From Dyadobacter fermentans (GTDB taxonomy: Bacteria > Bacteroidota > Bacteroidia > Cytophagales > Spirosomataceae), in the NCBI RefSeq assembly GCF_019924045.1, contig NZ_JAHXBN010000022.1, forward strand, positions 1 to 64,000: a stretch of DNA of 64,000 bases. The letters run 5' to 3'. A program made the position numbers and the translations under genes. The notes beneath the pieces were generated by a model. That model worked only from the letters and a program-made list of their open reading frames with translations. It did not search any database and was not told the DNA's origin. Positions 27,257 to 35,983 of this stretch are shown one piece after another; positions within the stretch are counted from its first letter, which is position 1, and the number at the start of each line of letters is the position of its first letter.

Positions 27257-29565
27257 AAGTGATTTTCAGGATAATGACCATTCCGGTATTATGCATTTTG
27301 ATGGTGGTGCTGTTAAGCTCACCGCGGGCGGCAACTGCTCAGGAGATTTATGCAGGACGCTATAAAGCCGTTTTCACCAGCGTACCTCGTAAAGTACCAA
27401 CTTCCAAAACACCGGACGGGCCGTTGGCAGGAAACGGGGACATCGGGCTGACGCTCGGTGGCGACCCTGATAAACTGCGGTTTTACCTCGGCAAGAACGA
27501 TTTCTGGCGTGCTTATCCGGTTTATCCGGGCGGCGGGATTGCCCTGTCCGGATGGTTGGAGATCAACATTCCTGCGCTCGCCGGAGCCGATTACTACGCC
27601 GAGCAGGTACAGGACATAGCGGAGATTGCTGCCAGGTTTAAGAAGGATAATCTTTCCATATCCGTGAAAACCTGGGTATCCGCTACGACCAACACCGTGG
27701 TGGTGGAACTGGGAGCCAACGAGACGTGCGCCATGCATTTTGCATTGAAAGCGGCAGAAGGAAATACATCCGTCAACGCGGAAGGTACCCAGGCAGGTAC
27801 GCATTGGGTTACGCGTTCTTTTGAAAATACGCCTTTGCTTGCTTGGCCATCGCATATTGCAATGGCCGCAAAAGTATTGGGAACGAAGCCGGAGGCCGAT
27901 GGCAGCATTACCTTGACGCCTGGCGGCAAGGTAACTTTGGTGGTAACCATGTATTCCAATCACGATTCGAAAGATTGGAAACAAAAGGCCATAGCCGGGG
28001 CGGAAGCAACGACGCCTGAGAAGATTACCCGGTTGCAAAAGGAACACCGCGCGTGGTGGGCAAAGTATTGGAGCCGGTCGACGGTACAGATCGGCGACCC
28101 GTTTCTGGAAAAGTATTACTATGCATCCCAATACCTCTTCGGGGCGACGTCGCGGGCGGGCAAATTTGCACCGGGTATTTGGGGGCCATTCATCACGAAG
28201 GATTCGGCTGCGTGGGGTGGCGATTACCACCTGAATTATAACTATCAGGCGCCTTACTGGGCGGCCTACTCTTCGAACCACGTCGACGAAACCGATAATT
28301 TCGACAAGCCGCTGCTCGATTATATGGAGAGCGGGAAGCTACATGCGAAGGAGCTGCTTGGAATCAGAGGGATCTATTATCCGGTGGGCATCGGGCCGCT
28401 TGGGTTGGTTACTACCCGCTGGCCACTCACGCCCGATGAAATGGAAAAAAGGTACGCTTCCCGGGAAAACACGATCGATGGAGGATACAAATTCCTGGGA
28501 CAAAAGATCAATGCGGTGTTCAGCGTGGGTAATATGCTCATGCGCTTTTACAGCACGTATGACGCTACATATGCGCGCAAGGTGTACCCGTACATGCGCG
28601 AGTGCGCGAATTTTTGGGAAGACTACCTGAAATTCGAAAACGGGCGTTACGTCATTTACATGGACCACTACAATGAGGTGATGCCCAACCTGAAAAATAA
28701 AGGCCAATGGCGCCAGCTCCTGGGCGATTTCAACTCCACATTATCGGTCGGGTTGGTTAAAATGTTGTTCAAAGGGATGGTCGATGTGAGCGGGTTTTTG
28801 AATGTCGACGAGGAAAGAAGGCAGAAGTGGGAGCATATTGTAAAGCATATGAGCCAGTTCACAGTGGGCGAAACCGACGGCAAGCCGAGCCTCAAAAATG
28901 TCGAATCCAGCCCTTCGCCGATACATAGCAGGGTAGAGGGGCTCGCCAGGGTATCGATCCACGGGCTGGTGCTGCCGGGAGGCGTATGCGGGCCGGTAAC
29001 GGATTCGGCATTCAACCAGGTTTTGCTGAGTGATATCGGTCGGTGGAAAGACAAAATGAAAGCACCGGGAGAATGGGCCAATACGCTGGGTAATGGTGTC
29101 GAAACCTGTTTTCCTGCCGCGGTCAGGGTAGGATATGATTCCGACGAGGTGATGAAGCAACTCACCGACCGCATCAAACGTCAGTCACTGCCCAATCTCT
29201 GGATTACCGCGGAAGGTGGCGGGATAGAGACGCTATCAGCCGTTCCGTTGACGATCAATGAAATGATGATGCAGAGTTATGAAGGCGTCATCCGGATATT
29301 TCCCAATTGGAACAAAACAAAAGATGCCAGCTTTGAGCAGCTTCGTGCATATGGCGCTTTTTTGGTCAGCGGTAAGTTGCAAAAGGGTAAAATCGGGCCT
29401 GTCAAACTGCTGAGTGAAGCAGGAAGGCCTTGCGTCATAGAAAACCCCTGGCCCGGTCGTTCGGTACAATTGTTTCGAAATGGAAGGAAAGCGGAGCAGC
29501 TGACCGGAAAAACTTTTTCTCTCGCAACTTCGAGGGGGGAACAGTTGGAATTCATCGATCTTTAA
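27253..29565 (+). CDS. GH95-like glycoside hydrolase (alpha-L-fucosidase/galactosidase type)
   Basis: 770 residues with a signal peptide (VLCILMVVLLSSPRAATAQ). The N-terminal domain contains GPLAGNGDIGLTLGG. The (alpha/alpha)6 barrel contains WGGDYHLNYNYQAPYWAAYS (about residue 318, the catalytic Asn pair region of GH95), and the C-terminal part has NEMMMQSYEGVIRIFPNW. GH95 enzymes invert alpha-1,2-linked L-fucose or L-galactose. The sequence departs from typical GH95 (NYN rather than NIN), so the linkage is uncertain. ATGA overlap with GH97 suggests joint action on one glycan. Confidence 0.78.
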   Translation: MKVIFRIMTIPVLCILMVVLLSSPRAATAQEIYAGRYKAVFTSVPRKVPTSKTPDGPLAGNGDIGLTLGGDPDKLRFYLGKNDFWRAYPVYPGGGIALSGWLEINIPALAGADYYAEQVQDIAEIAARFKKDNLSISVKTWVSATTNTVVVELGANETCAMHFALKAAEGNTSVNAEGTQAGTHWVTRSFENTPLLAWPSHIAMAAKVLGTKPEADGSITLTPGGKVTLVVTMYSNHDSKDWKQKAIAGAEATTPEKITRLQKEHRAWWAKYWSRSTVQIGDPFLEKYYYASQYLFGATSRAGKFAPGIWGPFITKDSAAWGGDYHLNYNYQAPYWAAYSSNHVDETDNFDKPLLDYMESGKLHAKELLGIRGIYYPVGIGPLGLVTTRWPLTPDEMEKRYASRENTIDGGYKFLGQKINAVFSVGNMLMRFYSTYDATYARKVYPYMRECANFWEDYLKFENGRYVIYMDHYNEVMPNLKNKGQWRQLLGDFNSTLSVGLVKMLFKGMVDVSGFLNVDEERRQKWEHIVKHMSQFTVGETDGKPSLKNVESSPSPIHSRVEGLARVSIHGLVLPGGVCGPVTDSAFNQVLLSDIGRWKDKMKAPGEWANTLGNGVETCFPAAVRVGYDSDEVMKQLTDRIKRQSLPNLWITAEGGGIETLSAVPLTINEMMMQSYEGVIRIFPNWNKTKDASFEQLRAYGAFLVSGKLQKGKIGPVKLLSEAGRPCVIENPWPGRSVQLFRNGRKAEQLTGKTFSLATSRGEQLEFIDL

Positions 29566-29592
29566 GCATCATTCTCAACCCACTGATCTGCT

Positions 29593-30315
29593 ATGAAATC
29601 ATTGTTGATGACCTTTGTACTATGCATTGTTCACCTGGCGGCCATCTCCCAGGATAAGTACCGCCTGCTGGTGATCACAGGCGGGCATGGTTTCGAGAAA
29701 GTACCGTTTTACAATATGATGGATTCTTTGGGTAATTTCTCCTATGACCGGATAGAACAGCCCAAAGCCAACGAACTGATCGCTTCCCCCGATATCGATC
29801 GGTACGATGCGCTGGTTTTCTACGACATGAACGATTCGATTACGCTCGTTCAAAAGCAGGCTTATCTGCGCTTGCTGCAAAAAGGCAAAGCGATGGTCTT
29901 TCTGCATCATTCGTTGGTTTCCTATCAGAATTGGGACGAGTTCCAGCGAATAATCGGCGGTAAGTATTACGAAAAGGCCACGTTGGTCAATGGGAATTCG
30001 GTGAAATCGAGCTACCAGCACGATGTGATCATACCGGTGAAAATCGAGAATCCGGCACACCCGGTCACGAAGGGACTCGCCGATTTTGAGATTTATGACG
30101 AGGTGTACGGGAATTTCCTCACCCAGCCAACTATCCGGCCACTGCTGAGCACGACACATCCCGGAAGTTCAAAATACATTGCGTGGACCAACCCGTTCGG
30201 GCGCAGTGAGGTGCTCTTCATTCAGTTGGGCCACGGGCCGGAGGCTTTTGGAAACTCCAACTACCGGAAATTGTTGCGGCAGGGCATGGAATGGTCGATC
30301 GAGCGGCATCGGTGA
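29593..30315 (+). CDS. ThuA-domain exported protein
   Basis: 240 residues with a signal peptide (LLMTFVLCIVHLAAISQ) and one ThuA-like glutamine-amidotransferase-fold domain: RLLVITGGHGFEKVPFYNMM, YDALVFYDMNDSITL, GKAMVFLHHSLVSYQNWDEF and LFIQLGHGPEAFGN. ThuA was named in trehalose utilisation, and its reaction is not firmly known. The 27-base gap after the GH95-like gene places it last in the PUL transcript. A role in carbohydrate processing is inferred from context. Confidence 0.88.
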   Translation: MKSLLMTFVLCIVHLAAISQDKYRLLVITGGHGFEKVPFYNMMDSLGNFSYDRIEQPKANELIASPDIDRYDALVFYDMNDSITLVQKQAYLRLLQKGKAMVFLHHSLVSYQNWDEFQRIIGGKYYEKATLVNGNSVKSSYQHDVIIPVKIENPAHPVTKGLADFEIYDEVYGNFLTQPTIRPLLSTTHPGSSKYIAWTNPFGRSEVLFIQLGHGPEAFGNSNYRKLLRQGMEWSIERHR

Positions 30316-30323
30316 AAATATCT

Positions 30324-30361
30324 TAAAGCAAAAACATACTACTTAGTATGTTTTTGCTTTA
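30324..30361. promoter_or_regulatory. Perfect palindrome, candidate TetR operator
   Basis: Perfect 17-bp arms (30324-30340 and 30345-30361) around ACTT, AT-rich, with the core CATACT-ACTT-AGTATG. It overlaps a TAGCTTTG -7-like box (30360-30367) just before the operon that ends in a TetR gene. A repressor bound here would block that promoter. It could also help end PUL transcription, but it has no separate T run and a weak AT stem. Confidence 0.6.
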
Positions 30362-30386
30362 GCTTTGCATGGAAACCAATAAAACC

Positions 30387-30851
30387 ATGCATCAAACACT
30401 TCTTATCTTACACTCCATCAACAGATGGCTTGTGCTGGCAAGCCTCTTCTATGCAATCGGGATCGCCCTGTCCGGCCTTCGGTCGGGCAGGGCGTTTTCC
30501 GGCGCTGACAATACCGTCAGGCATGTTACGGCTACCATTTCGCACATCCAGTTATTGCTCGGGCTCTCGCTTTACATGATCAGCCCGGTGGTAAAGTTCG
30601 ATGTCGCCGAAACCATCGGTACCGGACTGGTTAGTGAGCACACCTTCTTCCGGCTGATTCATATTGCCTTCATGGCTATTGCCGTGGTCGTTATCACGAT
30701 CGGATCGGCCAGGGCAAAGCGCGTCGGGTCGGAAAAGGAAAAATTCAGGACAATGTTTGTCTGGTTTGGAGTAGCCCTGCTGATCATCCTCGCAGCCGTT
30801 CCCTGGCCGTTCTCTCCGCTGGCTAACCGGCCCTATTTCAGATCATTTTAA
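30387..30851 (+). CDS. Four-helix membrane protein, cytochrome b-like fold
   Basis: About 154 residues from ATG 30387; an ATG at 30369 adds six residues but lies too close to the putative -7 box. Four transmembrane helices are visible: WLVLASLFYAIGIALSG, HIQLLLGLSLYMI, FFRLIHIAFMAIAVVVITIG and FVWFGVALLIILAAVPWPF. Histidines within or near helices (LHSINRW, ATISHIQ, RLIHIAF) could bind haem, which is why relatives carry a cytochrome b label; this is unproven. First gene of the putative TetR-controlled operon. Confidence 0.7.
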   Translation: MHQTLLILHSINRWLVLASLFYAIGIALSGLRSGRAFSGADNTVRHVTATISHIQLLLGLSLYMISPVVKFDVAETIGTGLVSEHTFFRLIHIAFMAIAVVVITIGSARAKRVGSEKEKFRTMFVWFGVALLIILAAVPWPFSPLANRPYFRSF

Positions 30852-30865
30852 CTCCCCCATTTCTT

Positions 30866-31195
30866 ATGCTGCGACTACTCAAAACGCCGATCGGGCGCCT
30901 GAGAATACTCGGTTTTTTCGAAGGGATTTCGTTGATCGTCCTGATTTTCATTGCCGTTCCCCTGAAATACTGGGGTGGCGAGCCTCTGCTGGTGAAGGTT
31001 GTCGGGCCGGTTCATGGTCTGCTTTTCACGCTGTTTGTACTGGTAACGCTGAGCGCCGGGGTAACTTACCAATGGAAGTTTTCGGAGATCTCCTGGAAGG
31101 TCCTGCTTGCCTGTGTCATTCCATTCGGGACTTTTTACATTGACAAGCATATTCTCGCACGTGAACAAGCCGTCCTGGAGAATCGCCGCGATTAA
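30866..31195 (+). CDS. DUF3817 membrane protein
   Basis: 109 residues with three helices. The DUF3817 pattern is clear: RLRILGFFEGISLIVLIF, then AVPLKYWGGEPLLVKVVGPV, HGLLFTLFVL and PFGTFYIDKHIL. Function unknown. It starts 14 bases after the previous gene, and the next gene begins one base after its stop codon, so the genes are co-transcribed. Confidence 0.85.
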   Translation: MLRLLKTPIGRLRILGFFEGISLIVLIFIAVPLKYWGGEPLLVKVVGPVHGLLFTLFVLVTLSAGVTYQWKFSEISWKVLLACVIPFGTFYIDKHILAREQAVLENRRD

Positions 31196-31196
31196 T

Positions 31197-32201
31197 ATGG
31201 CTGTGTTGAAGACAGACGGAAGGCCGCGTACCGCACTGCCGGACCTGCGGTGGCTGCTACTGATAGCCTTTTGCCTGGCGGCGTGCAACGATGCCCCTCG
31301 CAGGATCGGAGACCATGTTTCCTTCAAAGGTAAGCTTTCGGAGTATGCATTGTTTAAAGGCAGTATGCCGGAACTTCTTCCGGCCGACGGCGTGGTACCG
31401 ATCCGGATCGGCTCGTCACTCTTTACCGACTATGCCGAAAAGCAGCGTCTTTTGAAAATTCCGGATGGGCAGAAGATGGTTGTGAAAGGCAACGAGCTGC
31501 CCTCATTTCCGGATGGCACGCTGCTCGCGAAGACGTTCTACTATGCAAAGTCCGGGAAAGGGACGAGGTTGATTATAGAAACCCGCTTGCTACTGTATTC
31601 CGGAGGCAAATGGAACGCCGCTACCTACCGGTGGAACGAGGCACAAACCGACGCGGAATTGTTGGCGGAAGGAGCCACAGTGCCGGTATACTTCGAAGAT
31701 AGGTATGGGAAATACCGGCATTTGGAATACAAAATTCCCGCGCAGGATGACTGTGGAACCTGCCATCGTTCAGGTGATGAGCTGGTCCCGCTCGGTCCTC
31801 AAATGCGGAATCTGAATATCCCTATTAAGATGAAGGGCGAAAACGTGAATCAGCTGGCCTACCTCATCGAAAGAGGAGTGCTTGCGCAGGCTGACATCGC
31901 GGGAATTGCGTCGCTTCCGGATTACAAAGATTCGTCCCTGGCATTGGCGCCGCGGGCCAGGGCCTATCTCGAAATGAACTGTGCCCATTGCCACCGCGAA
32001 GCCGGTACAGCGGCGGGCACGTCGTTGGACCTAAGCTATAACACACCCTACAAGGAAACGGGCATGGGCTTTAACAAGGAGAATATGGTGATCCGGATGA
32101 GCACGATGGGCGAATACCATATGCCTAAAATCGGCACGATGACGCCCGACGAGGAAGGCGTAAGGTTGATCAGGGACTATATTAAGAGTCTTGGGGACTA
32201 A
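31197..32201 (+). CDS. Diheme c-type cytochrome lipoprotein (SO2930-like)
   Basis: 334 residues from ATG 31197; the frame is open further upstream but would overlap DUF3817. Lipoprotein signal WLLLIAFCLAAC. The body follows the SO2930-type pattern (KLSEYALFKG, SSLFTDYAEKQR, FPDGTLLAKTFYY). Two haem-binding motifs are present: CGTCH in DDCGTCHRSGDE (about 184) and CAHCH in MNCAHCHREAG (about 261). Distal methionines may come from RMSTMGEYHMPKIG. Likely periplasmic or outer-membrane electron transfer; partner unknown. Confidence 0.85.
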   Translation: MAVLKTDGRPRTALPDLRWLLLIAFCLAACNDAPRRIGDHVSFKGKLSEYALFKGSMPELLPADGVVPIRIGSSLFTDYAEKQRLLKIPDGQKMVVKGNELPSFPDGTLLAKTFYYAKSGKGTRLIIETRLLLYSGGKWNAATYRWNEAQTDAELLAEGATVPVYFEDRYGKYRHLEYKIPAQDDCGTCHRSGDELVPLGPQMRNLNIPIKMKGENVNQLAYLIERGVLAQADIAGIASLPDYKDSSLALAPRARAYLEMNCAHCHREAGTAAGTSLDLSYNTPYKETGMGFNKENMVIRMSTMGEYHMPKIGTMTPDEEGVRLIRDYIKSLGD

Positions 32202-32250
32202 ACTGACCTGTAAAAATTGTAGGTTTGGGGAAAATGGATTGAGCAAACCA

Positions 32251-32841
32251 ATGAAAAAGGCAGAAGCGACCCGGTTGACTATTCTTGAAAAGGCATTTGA
32301 GCTGATCTATATGCAGGGGTACCAAACCACGAGTATCGACGACATTATCGCGACTACCAAAGTGACCAAGGGCGCCTTTTACTACCATTTCAAAAACAAG
32401 GACGAGATGGGCCTGTCGATTATCAACGATCTGTTGAAACCGACACTCGCAGGTAGCTTTATCGGTCCTCTGCAAACCGATGCCGATCCGCTGACAGCCA
32501 TCTACAATCTGATGCACAATCTGCTGATGGAAAACGAATTTCTCAAAGTGGAGTATGGTTGCCCAGCGGCTAATCTGACTCACGAAATGACCTCCTGGAA
32601 TGCAGATTTCAATAAGGCACTCAACGAGTTGACCCGGCAATGGATCGATGCGATGATCGATCTGATCGAGCGGGGTAAAACGGACGGTCTCATTCGCAAA
32701 GACGTAAATGCGCGGCAGGCCACAATGTTTGTGATGTCGGGCTACTGGGGCATTCGCAACTTTGGCAAATTGGAAAGAAGCAAAGAAGTTTACTTACCCT
32801 ATCTGAACGAGTTGAAAAACTATCTCGAAACCTTGCGTTAA
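32251..32841 (+). CDS. TetR/AcrR-family transcriptional regulator
   Basis: 196 residues from MKKAEATR; an upstream in-frame ATG at 32191 would overlap the cytochrome gene. The N-terminal HTH is RLTILEKAFELIYMQGYQTT, then SIDDIIATTKVTKGAFYYHF, the TetR signature. The C-terminal ligand domain is unassigned (GCPAANLTHEM is typical of one subgroup). As last gene of the 30387-32841 unit it probably represses the operon at the palindrome 30324-30361. The inducer is unknown. Confidence 0.88.
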   Translation: MKKAEATRLTILEKAFELIYMQGYQTTSIDDIIATTKVTKGAFYYHFKNKDEMGLSIINDLLKPTLAGSFIGPLQTDADPLTAIYNLMHNLLMENEFLKVEYGCPAANLTHEMTSWNADFNKALNELTRQWIDAMIDLIERGKTDGLIRKDVNARQATMFVMSGYWGIRNFGKLERSKEVYLPYLNELKNYLETLR

Positions 32842-32869
32842 CCCGCAGGTCTGCTGCGTTTTATTGCCG

Positions 32870-34195
32870 CTACTTCGCTCTATTCATCCGCAAGCCCAGC
32901 GATAGTCCGACCTGATTGGGACGTACCTTGATACTATACTCGGCAGTGGGCACCTTGTTGAAATTGTACTCGAAATAGGGGCCGATGATGAGGTCCGTGT
33001 TTTTGTTCATGGTAAAAACCTTACCTGCTGAAATCGAGCCGGTGAGAAAATTTCGCCCGCTGGATTGCAGTTGCCGCGAATAATCGGCGCCAATTTGCGT
33101 GAAAAAGCGCCCGCTACGTTTGCCTTTGAAATCGAATTGCTTTTTGATCCCTACTCCTGCTAATTCCACTTTGCTGGTTACCGTCTCCGCTTTTCCAAGT
33201 CGCTCAAAAACATAACGGTTAGCTCCCTGCTCATCGGCCTTGAATTCATCAATTGCATAAATGTATTCTGCTTTCCAGCTGAGGTGGCTGTAATGGAACA
33301 GCCATTGTAAACCCAGTGTTTGGAACCCGGCGCTGAACTTATACCCCAGGTTCGCGGTCGATACCGGAAATGAGACTTTCAGGATGCGCGATTCGGCATT
33401 GGGCAGCAAGTAAATGCTCTGAAATGTGTTAGTTGCGGAAAGATTGAAAATCCAGGCAAACGACTTTTTATCGGACGGCTGATAGCGCGGGAAATCGAGC
33501 TTTTCCCGCACCGGCCGGGGCTCCGGTTCTCCCGATGTCGAATCCTCCGAATTTACGTCCAAGCTAATTGCCGGCATGGCCAGATCAACAGGCAGCGGCA
33601 CCAGGCGGCCGGTTGCGATCTCGTTAACGTCCATGTCATGGTAGGCAACAGCGTTGTCCTGTATTTGAACAGGCAATGCGTGCTCGCTGTCTATGACGGG
33701 CGACGTGTTATTTTGAGCGGGAAGAACGGCCTCGGCGCCAGCCTTAACCTTGTAGGGTACCGGTTTTGTATGTCCGTGCAGCATACTGGCGGGTTTTGCC
33801 GGGGCGGTTGTTTTCAGTGGTCTGTGAATGTTCGGCCTAGCCGGATTCGCAGAGGCGTTATGACGTGTATGCGATGGTTGATCGGTGCTTACCACAATGT
33901 TGCCGTGAAGCGGTACGACATTAGCACGTTCTTTGAGTTCCTCGTTGGTTGCCCGCGAACGCGTAATCGCCCGGAAGGAAGCATAGCGTTCGCTCATTTC
34001 CTTCACCCCGAAGCCAAGCAGGAGCACAAGTACCGCAGCAGCAGAAAGCAGCAACGGCCTTACCCTCGCCGGTTTGTCGAGGGCCTCATATATTTTCTGA
34101 TCAATAGATGCACGAGGCTTTCTTTCAAAATTCTCAAACGAATCGTGAAGGGCCTTCTGAATGGCATCGTTTAATTCGTCATCAAAAGATTTCAT
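32870..34195 (-). CDS. Anti-sigma-like membrane protein fused to an outer-membrane barrel-like domain
   Basis: 441 residues. An N-terminal acidic cytoplasmic segment (about 1-45, FDDELNDAIQKALHDSFENF) precedes one helix (LLLSAAAVLVLLLGFGV, about 48-65). A long Pro/Ala/His-rich linker follows (about 90-240), then a strand-rich region typical of PorT-like outer-membrane barrels (FSAGFQTLGLQWLFHYSHLS, and the C-terminal VGLSLGLRMNRAK). It overlaps the upstream ECF sigma gene by 14 bases, the usual arrangement for a cognate anti-sigma factor. No FecR domain. The signal sensed is unknown. Confidence 0.7.
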   Translation of the reverse strand: MKSFDDELNDAIQKALHDSFENFERKPRASIDQKIYEALDKPARVRPLLLSAAAVLVLLLGFGVKEMSERYASFRAITRSRATNEELKERANVVPLHGNIVVSTDQPSHTRHNASANPARPNIHRPLKTTAPAKPASMLHGHTKPVPYKVKAGAEAVLPAQNNTSPVIDSEHALPVQIQDNAVAYHDMDVNEIATGRLVPLPVDLAMPAISLDVNSEDSTSGEPEPRPVREKLDFPRYQPSDKKSFAWIFNLSATNTFQSIYLLPNAESRILKVSFPVSTANLGYKFSAGFQTLGLQWLFHYSHLSWKAEYIYAIDEFKADEQGANRYVFERLGKAETVTSKVELAGVGIKKQFDFKGKRSGRFFTQIGADYSRQLQSSGRNFLTGSISAGKVFTMNKNTDLIIGPYFEYNFNKVPTAEYSIKVRPNQVGLSLGLRMNRAK

Positions 34196-34772
34196 GCTGC
34201 TTGATCCCTTTTTGTTCCAGTTTTTTAATTAAAAGATTCCGTCCCTTCAATAGCTGGGAGCGGGATGTGACCTCTTTAATGCCCAGCATTTCAGCTATTT
34301 CTGCGTGTTTGTATCCGTCAATGAAATGCATGTTGATCACAATGCGATAGCCGTCGGGTAGCTCGTTGATGGCTTCGAGAAGCAGGCTGATGTCCAGCTT
34401 GCTGAACAGGAGTGTGTAGTCGTTGTTCTCCCAATCCAGTTTGACATCGTCGTGGGATGCACTCAGCATTTCCTTGCGCGTCACCTGGTTGTAATAGTCG
34501 ATCGCGTGACGGACCATAATCGTCTTGACCCAGTTATCGATCGACTGAGGATTTTGAATATCGTTGATCTTCGCGAAAATCCGCAATATCCCTTCTTGAA
34601 AAATGTCTTCCGCCTCGGCCACGGTTTTCGCATACCGAAGGCAAACACCCAGCAATCTGCTTTTGTAGCGGTCATAGAAAACAGCCTGTGCCCGCGAGTC
34701 CTGCCTTTGGCAAGCCTTCACGAGCTCCGCTAATTCCATTTTGGTTTTTGTTTGAAATAAGGCCATTCGCAA
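34182..34772 (-). CDS. ECF RNA polymerase sigma factor
   Basis: 196 residues (an alternative ATG at 34739 gives 185). Region 2 is AVFYDRYKSRLLGVCLRYAK followed by EAEDIFQEGILRIF; region 4 is LLLEAINELPDGYRIVINMH followed by YKHAEIAEMLGIKEVTSRSQ. It overlaps the anti-sigma/barrel gene by 14 bases, which suggests translational coupling. Regulon unknown. The lipoprotein genes next door are candidates only by position. Confidence 0.92.
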   Translation of the reverse strand: MRMALFQTKTKMELAELVKACQRQDSRAQAVFYDRYKSRLLGVCLRYAKTVAEAEDIFQEGILRIFAKINDIQNPQSIDNWVKTIMVRHAIDYYNQVTRKEMLSASHDDVKLDWENNDYTLLFSKLDISLLLEAINELPDGYRIVINMHFIDGYKHAEIAEMLGIKEVTSRSQLLKGRNLLIKKLEQKGIKQHEIF

Positions 34773-34830
34773 GTTTGATCGAAACAGAGACTGTTAATGG
34801 CTGACTGTTCGAAGGTCCTGCATGAACAAG

Positions 34831-35781
34831 CTATCTAAAGACATAGGATGAGTATTGGTCATAAATGATTTCCCCTGTGGTGGCGTTGACAAAAACTTCT
34901 CTCAGTTCATTAATGAATGTGCGTGTGCCTTCCACTCCGGATTTTTTCTGTAATACATACCGGACACTTTTCAGGCCGTCGAACTGCGATTCGAACGCAA
35001 CGGCGGTAGGCGTCGTGAAGTCTTCATATCCCTCGCTTACCTTCGCCAGCAGCTCCGCACTTCCTACCTCATTATTAGGCTTGTTCACGACATTCGTGCC
35101 GTCGGAATTACGGGCTATCCACAGCAGTGCTCCCTCCTCACTGAAAATCACCGGGTACAATTGGGAAGCAGGGTAGATGTAATAGGCCTTCTTGCCGTCG
35201 GAGTCGGTGATGAGACTGATCGTAGCGTTGGTCAGTGATATCGCCTTTTGCTGGCAGAACGACTGGATTACCTGTGGCAAATCCCCGGTGCCGACAGCGA
35301 ACGACTCAGTGGGCGCTTTGGCCGTCAGTTTGATAATGTGCCAGTCATTGAGAATATAGTAGTTCAGCAGAAAGGGCTTTCCGTTGAAAACGTATCGCAT
35401 TCTTGCCCCGTTATCGGTGGCTTTGTCGGCCAGTTGCACGCCGGATATTGCTCCGCCTCTTACTTTCAGCTTATCGGTAAGGTCTTTGTAAAGCGAGAGG
35501 TCGGCCGTTTCGCGGTACACCTCGGCAACGATTGCCGTAGGGCTCACCTGTGTTTCAAAATTGGATGCATTACTGACAAACTTTGCTTTCCACAATTTGT
35601 CTTTTAATAGAGTTTTGAATACAAATTTCGCCGCATCCGGGTAGTCATCTTTAATGGCCGTAATGGTCGCCTCGGGAACGGTTTCAGTATCGGGTTCCTG
35701 CACATCGACAACCTTATTGCAGCCGATCATAATCGATATGCAGAGGATTGTGACAAAAAGTGCAATCTTTTCGAAGTTCAT
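34831..35781 (-). CDS. Lipoprotein distantly related to the 35984 product
   Basis: 316 residues from the ATG at 35781. A longer frame to 36024 would overlap the divergent gene, and the signal peptide begins here (IALFVTILCISIMIGC, Cys about 18). PepSY-like pattern: TAIKDDYPDAAKFVFKTLLK, GGAISGVQLADKA, FNGKPFLLNYYI. The GGxxS and YxxNGxxF spacing matches the lipoproteins at 17191 and 35984, so it is a distant member of the same family. Possibly a surface or periplasmic binding protein. Confidence 0.65.
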   Translation of the reverse strand: MNFEKIALFVTILCISIMIGCNKVVDVQEPDTETVPEATITAIKDDYPDAAKFVFKTLLKDKLWKAKFVSNASNFETQVSPTAIVAEVYRETADLSLYKDLTDKLKVRGGAISGVQLADKATDNGARMRYVFNGKPFLLNYYILNDWHIIKLTAKAPTESFAVGTGDLPQVIQSFCQQKAISLTNATISLITDSDGKKAYYIYPASQLYPVIFSEEGALLWIARNSDGTNVVNKPNNEVGSAELLAKVSEGYEDFTTPTAVAFESQFDGLKSVRYVLQKKSGVEGTRTFINELREVFVNATTGEIIYDQYSSYVFR

Positions 35782-35983
35782 TAATATAATAATAGAGCGT
35801 ATTGCCGACTTGTTTGCCTTACAGACAGGGTTGCTGCGGAAAAGTGTTGCCTGTGTCGGTGAATTTTTTTGAAAAATGTTTTGGGAGATATAAAACCGGA
35901 AACGATTTAATTCCATATCAGGCAACGTTTGAAATCCGAAAAGAGGTCTATGATTTGAGTCCGCAAAACTACGCCGAAAAACA

